The notes under the pieces are model-generated. The model had not been told where the DNA came from, did not search any database, and worked only from the letters and a program-made list of their open reading frames with translations. Shown one piece after another: positions 24,098 through 32,900 of a DNA stretch of 64,000 nucleotides (the first letter of the stretch is position 1; every line of letters begins with the position of its first letter). The DNA comes from Allochromatium tepidum. Its GTDB lineage: Bacteria; Pseudomonadota; Gammaproteobacteria; Chromatiales; Chromatiaceae. A program made the translations under genes and the position numbers. The stretch covers positions 2,844,001-2,908,000 of the forward strand of contig NZ_AP024563.1 in the NCBI RefSeq assembly GCF_018409545.1. The letters are read 5' to 3'.

Positions 24098-25483
24098 TTA
24101 CTCGATCCGGGCGCGGTAGGCGCTGATCTGGGCTGGGGTCAGCAACCCGTCGCCCGGTCCGCCCGTCCAGCCGTTGGGTTTGCCGTAGGTACCGTCGACT
24201 CGGGGCATGATCGCCAGATCGTTGAGAACGGCATTGACGAGTCCACGCTCGCGAATGGAGCCGGTGACCAGGGCGTCGACGTAGTAATTCGTGATACGCG
24301 AGTCGATGTCCGAGGATGAACCGAAGAGGTTCCCGAGCACCTCGTCCACCCGTGAGCGGGCCGTTTGGTCGTCGATCAGGGCCGTGCCCCAGCCCAGCGA
24401 GTTGCTCAGAAAGTGCTGCAGCCCGGCACCCAGGGGCCTCCAGACGCTGCCGCTGTTGTCGCGCAGCACGGCGCCCCACTCGGCCAGCTCGGAAGACGTG
24501 GCCGCGCGCCCGAAGGCGCCATAGAAGTAGGCGTTCACCTTGCGGTAGTAGTCCTCGGCCCTGGGCTGGTCGTCCCCAGAGACGGGCGGGCAGGTGCCGA
24601 CGCCCTGCTGACGGCCAAAGTTCTGCGTCCAGTAGTGCCGGTAGGTGCTGCCGGCCCCATAGGCATAACCCACGCCCAGATCGCAGACGATGGTGTCGAG
24701 GATGTTGGCGCGGTGTCCGGGGCTGTTCATCCAGGCATCGACGACGGCGGCGGGCGAGGTCTGTCCGGCCGCGATGTTTTCGGACGCATAGTTCCAGTTG
24801 TAGCCGGCATCCGACATGCGATCGGCATGGCTGCGGCCATCGAGTCCGGTATGGCTGAAATAGTCGTTGGTGGCCATGTCGATCGAGTGTCCGCGCGCCG
24901 AGTTCAGCAGGCGATCGTTCCAGGCCAGAGGGGGCAGGCCGTTCATCCGGCGCTCGTTGTTGGTGAGGGTCGCGGTCTCGGTCTCGAAGGCCAGGGCACT
25001 GGCGGGCTGCCGCTCGCCAAAGGGGATGCGCCCGGCGAACAGTGAGTCATCGCCGGGAGGGAGCTCGCGCACGACGTGCCAGTCGTCATCGAACGGACGG
25101 ATCTGGAAGATGCCATCGGGCGTCAGGATCGTGCCCGAGACCGTCGTTTCACCCAGGGCGAGATGCGCGAGGACGCCGGCCTCGTCCGCGCCATGCCCCC
25201 ACCAGGAGAGACTGCCGAGCATCTCTTCGCCGATCTCGTCGCAGACGAGCCGGATACTGCGATCGTCGAAGAGATCGAGTGCGACCTCGCCGCCGGGTTC
25301 CAGAGGCAGGGCCTCGATCCGGACCTGAACGAGCCGCTGACGCCACACCAGTTTCACGGCCTGATCCGGAATCGCCGATTCAGGCGCCCAGGCATCCGTG
25401 AACAGCCGCGCATCCTCGGGTACCCCCGCCACGGGGAAGGCCACCGTCAGTACCAGCACCAAGGCCATGAGCCGCTTGATCAT
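24098..25483 (-). CDS. Secreted CAP (SCP/PR1) domain protein with C-terminal shared surface module
   Basis: 461 residues; strong ribosome site GGAGG before the ATG. Signal peptide of ~20 residues (IKRLMALVLVLTVAFPVAG). Residues ~165-300 are a CAP domain: LTNNERRMNGLPPLAWNDRLLNSARGHSIDMA, YFSHTGLDG, SENIAAGQ, AVVDAWMNSPGHRANIL, and HYWTQNFGR, with the paired His/Glu cavity residues present. The last ~155 residues are the shared module (YYRKVNAYFYGAFGR, DNSGSVWRP, NAVLNDLAIMPRVDG). Function of bacterial CAP proteins is mostly unknown. Confidence 0.85.
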   Translation of the reverse strand: MIKRLMALVLVLTVAFPVAGVPEDARLFTDAWAPESAIPDQAVKLVWRQRLVQVRIEALPLEPGGEVALDLFDDRSIRLVCDEIGEEMLGSLSWWGHGADEAGVLAHLALGETTVSGTILTPDGIFQIRPFDDDWHVVRELPPGDDSLFAGRIPFGERQPASALAFETETATLTNNERRMNGLPPLAWNDRLLNSARGHSIDMATNDYFSHTGLDGRSHADRMSDAGYNWNYASENIAAGQTSPAAVVDAWMNSPGHRANILDTIVCDLGVGYAYGAGSTYRHYWTQNFGRQQGVGTCPPVSGDDQPRAEDYYRKVNAYFYGAFGRAATSSELAEWGAVLRDNSGSVWRPLGAGLQHFLSNSLGWGTALIDDQTARSRVDEVLGNLFGSSSDIDSRITNYYVDALVTGSIRERGLVNAVLNDLAIMPRVDGTYGKPNGWTGGPGDGLLTPAQISAYRARIE

Positions 25484-25519
25484 CTCTCACCTCCTCAATT
25501 CAAGGGATGCAGCCGGTCG

Positions 25520-27949
25520 CTAGTCCGGCACGCTCAATGTCTGCTCCAGGGTCGTCTGTGATTCCCGGTTCGAGAACGACCACCAATCGGAACTCTCGAT
25601 ACGCTCTCGATAGCGCTCGAACTGCTCGCGGGTCAGGAGTATCCGAATGGAACCGCCGCCCGTCCAGCCGTTGGGCTGACCATAGGTGCCGTCGACCCTG
25701 GGCATGATCGCCAGATCGTTCAGGATGGCGTTGACGAACCCGCGCGGGCGAACGGAACCGCTGACCAGCGCCTCGACGTAGTAATTCGCGATACGCGGAT
25801 CGATGTCCCAGGACGAACCGAAGAGGTTCCGGAGCACCTCGTCCACCCTGAGACTCGCTGTGCTGAGGTCGAGCGGCGCCGTGCCCCAGCCCATGGTGTC
25901 ACTCAGATAAATTTGTAGCCCGGCGCCCGTGGGCCTCCAGACGCTGCCGCTGTTGTCGCGCAGCACGGCCCCCCACTCATCCAGCTCATCGGGCATGGCG
26001 CCCCACCCGAAGGTGCCATAGAAGTAGGCGTTCACCTTGCGGTAGTAGTCCTTGGCCTCGTACTGGCCGCCCCCCGTACCCGTGATGTAGATGGTGTTCG
26101 AGGCGGCCAGGCCGTTGTTGCTCTCGTTGCTCTCGGAGACCTCGCCCTTCTTGTCGGCGTAGGCACCCAGATAGTAGCTGCCCGTGGTCAGGGTCGAAGG
26201 GATGACCACAGTCCCGGAACAGTTTTGGCTCGCCCCAGGAGCCAGCGAGGCGATGTCGCAACCCCAGGTGGTGTCGACGTCACCGGTGGTGATGGTGCTG
26301 TCGGTGGAGAGGTAATAGCCGAGGCGGAAGGCGCCGGCCGCCGCCGTGCCCTGGTTCCTGACCGTCGACGAGGCCGTGATGCTGCCGCCGGCCGTGCCGC
26401 TCGTCGGGCTACTGACGGCGGTGACGATCAGGTCGGGCTTCGAGGTTCCGCCACCGCCGCCGCCACAGTCGATGGTACTGGTGAGTCGCCGGGTAGCGGC
26501 GGCGACATCGATGCGCGGCTTGGTGATGCCGTTGCGTGCATCGGTCACGGACTTGCCGCCGGCCTGGAGCGCGGAGAGGATGTTGTCGGGTGTGGCGGGC
26601 GAACAGAGGCTCTTGAGCGCCGCCACGGCACCGGCGACATGGGGAGCCGCCTGGGATGTGCCTCCCTTCTGCAAACCTGCCGCATCGATGAGCGCGCCCG
26701 GAGCGAGCAGGCTCAGGAAGCTGGCCGAATTGGAAAAACAGGTGACCTTGTCGGCGGCCGTGACCTGGTCGGTGCAGGTGTTGGGCGGCTTGCCCCAGGT
26801 GCGTGCGCCGACATTGGAATCATAGACGGCGCCCACGGAGACGGCTCCCGGAACACAGGCGGGACTCGCGATGCCATCCGTGTAACTCTCATTGCCTGAG
26901 GCGACGGCGATGAAGATGCCGGCCGAGCGCAGACTGGAAAAGGCCGCGTCATAGCTCGACCCGCCACAGGGGGCGGTGTATTTCCGTTCACCGCCCAAAC
27001 TGAGATTGACGGCCACGATGTTGTAGGTGGCGCGGTTGGCGACGGACCAGTTGAGCGCCGCGATGATGTCCGTATCCGAGGCACCGCCATCCGCCCTGAA
27101 GACATCCAGTGCCGCGATCCTGGCCTGGGGCGCCACGCCCAGCACGATACCGGCGACATTGGTGCCGTGCCCATCGTCGTCCAGACTACCGTCGTCGGCC
27201 GGGAAGTCCCTGGCATAGACCACCTTGCAGGAACCGCCCGGCGCGGTGCAGGAACCGAAGGCGGATCCGGTGTAGTCCACTCCGGTATCGAGCACCGCCA
27301 CCGTGGTGCCGCTGCCGGTCGCACCGAGTCCGTAGGCGGTGGGCTGATCGATCAGCGGCAGACTCTGGTTGAGTTGGAGATACTTGACGCCGACCTCGTG
27401 CACGGCCTTGACGCGGGGGTCGTGACGCAGCGCCTCGATGGCTTCGAGCGAACGGACCCGCAGCACATTCATGGGCATGTGGCTGTAGTCCTCGACCTCC
27501 TCGACATCGAGCGCCTGCATCTCATGGAGCACATCGGCCTTGTTGAGACGCTGGCCGCGGCGAATCGTCCTGTCGTCGGCGTTGGCCGGCAGGTTCGGCG
27601 AGACGTATTCGACGATCAGCTCGACGTCGCGACCGGCACGCAGCCGCTCCAGTGTCGCCGGACGCAGACCCACACCGGGCGCCGTGAAGGTGTCGACCCG
27701 ACCGGGTTCACCGATCGGGCGTTCGGATGGCCATGACGGCTCGTCCCAGTCAGTGTCCTGATCGCTCGCCCCGCCCTCCCAAATGCCCGATGGCTCCACG
27801 GACGACGATTCCTGATTGGTGGTGCTTCCGGATGTTCCGGCCGCCGACACGACCAAGGACCAGCCGAGGACGAGCATCAGCGCAACGACGACCGGAAACC
27901 ATCGGGGCAGGCATGATCGCGTTCGAGATTCGAAACTGGAGGTATTCAC
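25520..27949 (-). CDS. Secreted subtilisin-like (S8) protease with CARDB domain and C-terminal shared surface module
   Basis: 809 residues from a GTG at 27949 preceded by AAAGGAG; the first ~38 residues hold an R-rich start and hydrophobic signal core. An I9-like propeptide spans ~95-190. The catalytic triad is complete: Asp in VAVLDTGVDY (~221), His in DDDGHGTNVAG (~261), Ser in GGTSQAAPHVAG (~432). A Gly6 linker leads to a CARDB-type domain (~500-600) and then the shared module (YYRKVNAYFYGTFG, DNSGSVWRP, NAILNDLAIMPRVDG), with a 24-residue tail. It could process the S-layer or other surface proteins. Confidence 0.88.
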   Translation of the reverse strand: MNTSSFESRTRSCLPRWFPVVVALMLVLGWSLVVSAAGTSGSTTNQESSSVEPSGIWEGGASDQDTDWDEPSWPSERPIGEPGRVDTFTAPGVGLRPATLERLRAGRDVELIVEYVSPNLPANADDRTIRRGQRLNKADVLHEMQALDVEEVEDYSHMPMNVLRVRSLEAIEALRHDPRVKAVHEVGVKYLQLNQSLPLIDQPTAYGLGATGSGTTVAVLDTGVDYTGSAFGSCTAPGGSCKVVYARDFPADDGSLDDDGHGTNVAGIVLGVAPQARIAALDVFRADGGASDTDIIAALNWSVANRATYNIVAVNLSLGGERKYTAPCGGSSYDAAFSSLRSAGIFIAVASGNESYTDGIASPACVPGAVSVGAVYDSNVGARTWGKPPNTCTDQVTAADKVTCFSNSASFLSLLAPGALIDAAGLQKGGTSQAAPHVAGAVAALKSLCSPATPDNILSALQAGGKSVTDARNGITKPRIDVAAATRRLTSTIDCGGGGGGTSKPDLIVTAVSSPTSGTAGGSITASSTVRNQGTAAAGAFRLGYYLSTDSTITTGDVDTTWGCDIASLAPGASQNCSGTVVIPSTLTTGSYYLGAYADKKGEVSESNESNNGLAASNTIYITGTGGGQYEAKDYYRKVNAYFYGTFGWGAMPDELDEWGAVLRDNSGSVWRPTGAGLQIYLSDTMGWGTAPLDLSTASLRVDEVLRNLFGSSWDIDPRIANYYVEALVSGSVRPRGFVNAILNDLAIMPRVDGTYGQPNGWTGGGSIRILLTREQFERYRERIESSDWWSFSNRESQTTLEQTLSVPD

Positions 27950-28073
27950 GAGACAGACTCCTTTGACGTTGACGCCTGTACCGACATCCATCGGCGGACG
28001 GCGAACCGCATCGTGGAGAGGCCGCACAGGCGGAACACGGAATTTGGACGACCGATTCGTCCGGCTCCACGAG

Positions 28074-29921
28074 TCAGTCTAGATCATAATCACGCCTGAG
28101 CACGCCGATCCGGGCGTCGGCGCTCCGGCGCCATTCCAGGAGCAGGACCAGCGCGAAGACCAGCCGCTCACTCGGAAATCCGCGTGTGCGCTCGTCGTCG
28201 AGCCGCCGGTTGAGTGCCGTCCCGCACAGCCCAGGCAGCTCGCGACCGTCGAGATAGGCGGCCGTGGCGCCATGTCGATCGAACCATTGCACCAGCCACT
28301 GACGCATGGGCAGTACGAATCCCTGCTTGCGGCGCTTCAGGATGTCGGGCGGCAGCCAGCGGCGCGCGACCCGGCGCAGCGCGACCTTGCTCTCGGCGCC
28401 GGTCCGGCGCCGGCGGGCGGGCAGATGGAGCGCGGCGTCGACCAGTGCCGGGGCGAGGAAGGGGGCGCGACCTTCCAGGCTATGGGCCATGGACATGCGG
28501 TCGAACTTGACCAGCAGGTCGTCCGGGAGCCAGGTCGCGAGATCGGCGGCGGTCGCGCGCTGGAGCGGATCCTGGGCCGTCTCCAGCCAGACCATGAGCT
28601 GTGATTCCCAGTCGTCCAGGGCCTGTTCCTGGAATTCGGGCTCCAGGAGCGCCTGACGCCCCGCCATGTCGGTCAGCAGCGGAAACCCGGACGGCGTGGC
28701 CGGATGCGGATTGCGGATGAGCCGCTTCAGATCCGGATGCAGGGGGCGGCGCGACAGGAGACGACGCTGGATTCCAGCGAGTCCGGGTCCAGGCGCGAAG
28801 GCTTGGTAGTAGCCATAGCCGGCGAAGATCTCGTCGGCGCCCTCCCCCGCCAACACCACGCTGACATGAGCGGCGGCCTCGCGGCAGAGCCGGTAGAGCG
28901 GCAGCATGGCCTGATCGCCGACGGGTTCGTCGAGCGCGCGCGCGACCTGGGGCAGCAGCTCGATGAAGTCATCGCCCCTGAACTCGAAGTGATGGTGTCT
29001 GGAGCCGACATGCTGGGCGACGGCACGCGCGAAGGGACTCTCGTCGTGCCGGGCGCTGGTGAAACCCATCGAGAAGGTGTCGATGGCGGGCTTGGCGCGG
29101 GCGGCGACGGCGGCGACGATCGAGCTGTCGAGTCCGCCCGAGAGGAAGACGCCGACCGGGACGTCGGCGACCAGACGGCTGGTCACGGACTGCTCGACGA
29201 GTTCGGCCAGGGCGTCGTCGGAGATGGCGCGCGCGGTACCGAGCGGCTGGACGAAATAGCGCCGATGCTCGATGACCGCCGGTTCGTCGAGCCGGACCCG
29301 CAACAGCTCGCCGGGCAGGACGCGCCGGATGGTGCTGAAGATCGTTCGCCGGCCGGGCGTGAAATGCAGGGCCAGATAGCGCTCGAGCGCCGGCGGGTCG
29401 ATGGCCGGATCCTGTCCGTGTAGAGCGGCCAGGGTGAGCAGATCGGAGCTGTAGGCGAAGACAGTGCCAAGCTGCGTGTAGAAGAGCGGTTTTTCGCCGA
29501 AGCGGTCGCGGGCGAGGATCAGCTCGCGACGGTCACGGTCGAGGATGGCGATGGCGTACATGCCGTCGAGACGCGCGAGCAGTCCGTCGAGTCCCCAGAG
29601 CGCGTAGCCGTGCGCCAGCACCTCGGTGTCGCCGGCGGTCGCGAAGCGCGCGCCGAGTGCCTGGAGTTCGCGTCTGAGTTCGCGATGATTGTAGATCTCG
29701 CCGTTCTGGAAACAGACCACCTGTCCGTCACGGGCCTTGAGCGGCTGCCAGCCGTGCTCGAGGTCGATGATGGAGAGCCGGCGCATGCCTAGGGCGACGC
29801 CCGGCTCGAGATACCGGCCCTCGCCATGCGGACCGCGTGGACGCATGTAGTCGCCGATGACGTCGAGCAGATGCCCGGAGCGGGTATCCGGATAGCCGAT
29901 CAGACCGTAGATGCCGCACAT
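28074..29921 (-). CDS. asnB: Asparagine synthase-type glutamine amidotransferase
   Basis: 615 residues. The nucleophile Cys2 (MCGIYGLIG) opens the class II glutaminase domain. PRGPHGEG, QNGEIYNHRELR and GDTEVLAHGYALWG follow as in AsnB. The synthetase half shows the ATP loop GVFLSGGLDSSIVAA near 250 and VLAGEGADEIFAGYGYY. In surface clusters such enzymes often amidate sugar acids or peptides and need not make free asparagine. It begins 9 bases after the fused glycosyltransferase, in the same run. Confidence 0.85.
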   Translation of the reverse strand: MCGIYGLIGYPDTRSGHLLDVIGDYMRPRGPHGEGRYLEPGVALGMRRLSIIDLEHGWQPLKARDGQVVCFQNGEIYNHRELRRELQALGARFATAGDTEVLAHGYALWGLDGLLARLDGMYAIAILDRDRRELILARDRFGEKPLFYTQLGTVFAYSSDLLTLAALHGQDPAIDPPALERYLALHFTPGRRTIFSTIRRVLPGELLRVRLDEPAVIEHRRYFVQPLGTARAISDDALAELVEQSVTSRLVADVPVGVFLSGGLDSSIVAAVAARAKPAIDTFSMGFTSARHDESPFARAVAQHVGSRHHHFEFRGDDFIELLPQVARALDEPVGDQAMLPLYRLCREAAAHVSVVLAGEGADEIFAGYGYYQAFAPGPGLAGIQRRLLSRRPLHPDLKRLIRNPHPATPSGFPLLTDMAGRQALLEPEFQEQALDDWESQLMVWLETAQDPLQRATAADLATWLPDDLLVKFDRMSMAHSLEGRAPFLAPALVDAALHLPARRRRTGAESKVALRRVARRWLPPDILKRRKQGFVLPMRQWLVQWFDRHGATAAYLDGRELPGLCGTALNRRLDDERTRGFPSERLVFALVLLLEWRRSADARIGVLRRDYDLD

Positions 29922-29930
29922 GTCAAAGAC

Positions 29931-32900
29931 TCACGCGCTGAAACTCGGTGTCGGTTGTTCGAACGACTCGGCGGCCTCTTCGAACAGGCGGGCATAGGCC
30001 GCGGCCATCTCGTCGAACTGGGTCAGTGAACGCAGGACCAGGGGCGCATTGCGCCTGTAGCGCGCCAGACGCTCGGGATCGTCCATCAACGCCCGCAGGC
30101 GCTCGGCCAGGACGCGCGGACGGCCGGCCGGATAGAAGTCGGCATTGATGCCCTCGCGTACCTGCTCGACGACACCATAGGTCGGCGCCGAGACGATCGG
30201 CAGCTCGAAGGCCATGGCCTCGAGGATGACGCGCGGATAGCTCTCGATGCGCGAGGTGCAGACGAAGCAGTCGGCCGCCGCGTAATAGAGCGCGGGCTGA
30301 CCGACCTCGGCGATGATGTGGATACGCTCGCGCAACGCGGGCGCCAGCGCCTCACGGGCGCGATGCAGCCTGAGACTGTAGTCGCCCGGACGGTCGCCGA
30401 CGATGAACACGCGCAGCCTTGCCGCGACTTCCGGCGGCAGATGGGCACAGGCCTGGACCAGATCGAGCTGACCCTTGCGCTCACAGACCGTGCCGAGCAG
30501 CAGGACGACGAAGTCCTGATCGGCGACCTCGAGCCGGCGACGGGCCTCCTGCCGCGCCCCCTCCTGAAGCACACCCTGGAAACGCGCCGGGTTGAGTCCG
30601 TTGTGGATCACCGAGAAGTTGTTGCGGCTGTTGAGCGGCTCGAACTGGCGTCGCGTGGTCTCGGCGACGAAGATGATCCGATAGGGTTCGCTGAAGCAGC
30701 CGAGCGCCTCGACGGCCAGCGGCGGCGCGAGGAAGTCGAAATAGGTCTGCCAGGGCTCGCTCTCGCGCACGTTCCAGAGGCTGGGCTTGCCCAGACGCCG
30801 GGCGGCGGCGATGGCATAGAAGGTCTGGAGGGTGTTGGCATAGATCAGATCGACCCCGAGCGACTCGGCCAGCGCGGCGAAGCGGTCGATGGCCGCTTCG
30901 TAGGCCTGGAGATCGAAGACGCCCAGCAGCGGATGAGGGCCGACGATGACCCGGATGCCGGCCTGTTCGTAGAGCGCGCGCAGCGGTCCCTCGTAGGGCG
31001 AATAGACGATCGGTTCCAGGACACCGGCCTCCTTGAGCGCCAGCGTGAGTTCGTATTGGCTGTAGGGCGCGCCCTCGTGGTTGAGCGTGAAGGCACACAT
31101 GAGCACGCGGATCGGTCGGGGCGCCGATCCCCGAGGCAGACGGCGCGAGGCGATCCGGAACCCCTCGTCGTCGAGCGACAGATTCGGGTTGTAATAGGGA
31201 TCGCGATAGTCGCGATAGCGGGCGCGGAAGTTCAGCACCTCGGCGGGATCGTCCAGACCCGGTCCGCGCGAATAGCCCTCGTGATGGTAGAGCTCGGCGC
31301 CGGGGGCATAGACACAGCGATAGCCGGCGGCGATCAGCCGATAACCGTAATCCACGTCGTTGTAGGCCACGGCGAACTGTTGCTCGTCGAAACCGCCGAG
31401 CCGCTCGAAGAGCGCGCGCGGCGTCAGCAGACAGGCGGCGGTCACGGCCGAATAGTTGCGCCCGACCATGGCATAGGAGAGATAGCCGTGATGCCGGCGC
31501 GGATGGCCCTTGAAGGCCGGGCCGGCCAGACCGTCATAGTAGCCGTGCACGATGCCGGCGTGCTGGATGGTCTCGTTGGGGAAGAGCAGACGCGCCCCGA
31601 CCGCCCCGACGCCCTCCAGACGCGCATGGCCCATCATCTGACTGAGCCAGTCGGGCGCGATCACCTCGGTGTCGTCGTTGAGGAACAGCAGATAGTCGCT
31701 CGTGACCTGGCGCGCGGCCTGATTGTTGATGGCCGCGAAGCTGAAGCCCCTGGGACCGTTCGGGATCGAGAGCACGGGATGATCGAGTCCGGCGAGATAG
31801 CGCCGGGTGTCGGGATCGTCGCTCGCGTTGTCGATGATCAGAACCCGATGATTCCGGTAGCTGGTGCGCGCGAGTGAATCGACACAGCGCTTGAGGATGC
31901 GCCCGTTGTTGCGGCTGGGGATGAGGATGGAGACGCTGGGGCCGTCGTCCGGAAAGCGATGCCAGTAGATCCCCAGGCCGCCGCGTTTGGCCCAGAGCGG
32001 CCGATAGGCCTCGGCCGTCACCCCGCGCCGGCTGAAGGCCTCGTTGAGCGCACGCTCACCGGCGTCGAAACTGGCCGGCTTGGCGTTGCCGCTGGTGGCC
32101 GTGGAGCCGGTCAGGGCGCGCCAGTGATAGAGGATACGCGGGATGTGATGCACCGAACGGGCCTGCTCACTGGCGCGCAGCGCGAGATCATAGTCCTGCG
32201 CCCCCTCGAAGCCGACCCGCAGTCCGCCGAGCGCGGCGAAGAGTTCGCGCCGGATGACGAAGAGATGGCTGAAGTACATGTAGTAGAGCAGCAGTTCGGG
32301 ACTCCAGTCCGGTTTGAACTGCGGATCGTAGCGCCGGCCATCGACGTCGATCTTGTCGTCGTCGGAATAGAGCAGATCCGTGTCCGGCCGGTCGATCAGC
32401 GCGAGCGCGACCTCCATCAGCGCCTCGGGCGCGAGCAGGTCGTCCTGATCGAGCAGACACAGATGCGAGCCGCTCGCCAGTTCGGCCGCGCTGTTGGTGC
32501 AGCGGCTGATGTGACCATTGACGGGTCTCAGCACGATACGGATGCGCGGATCTTCCGCCGCCAGTTCGAGCAGGCGCTCGCGTACCCAGGGTTGGGGGCT
32601 GGCGTCGTCGGCGATGCACAGTTCCCAGTGCGGATAGATCTGGGTGCGGACCGAGTCGATCGCGGCCTCGAACAGGTCGCGCGGCGGGTCGTAGACCGGC
32701 ATGACCACCGAGAGCCGCGGCCAGTGCGCCTCGGCCCGCTCCGCCATGCGGCGCTGGTAGACGACCCGGTCGGCCGCGGTGAGTCCGTTGACCTCGATCC
32801 AGGCCTGGTAGGGATCGACCGGGGACGGCAGACTGAAACCGGCGGGCGGCGCGAGATCCAGGGTGATCGAACGCTGCTGGGCATGCACATTGAGCGCGAG

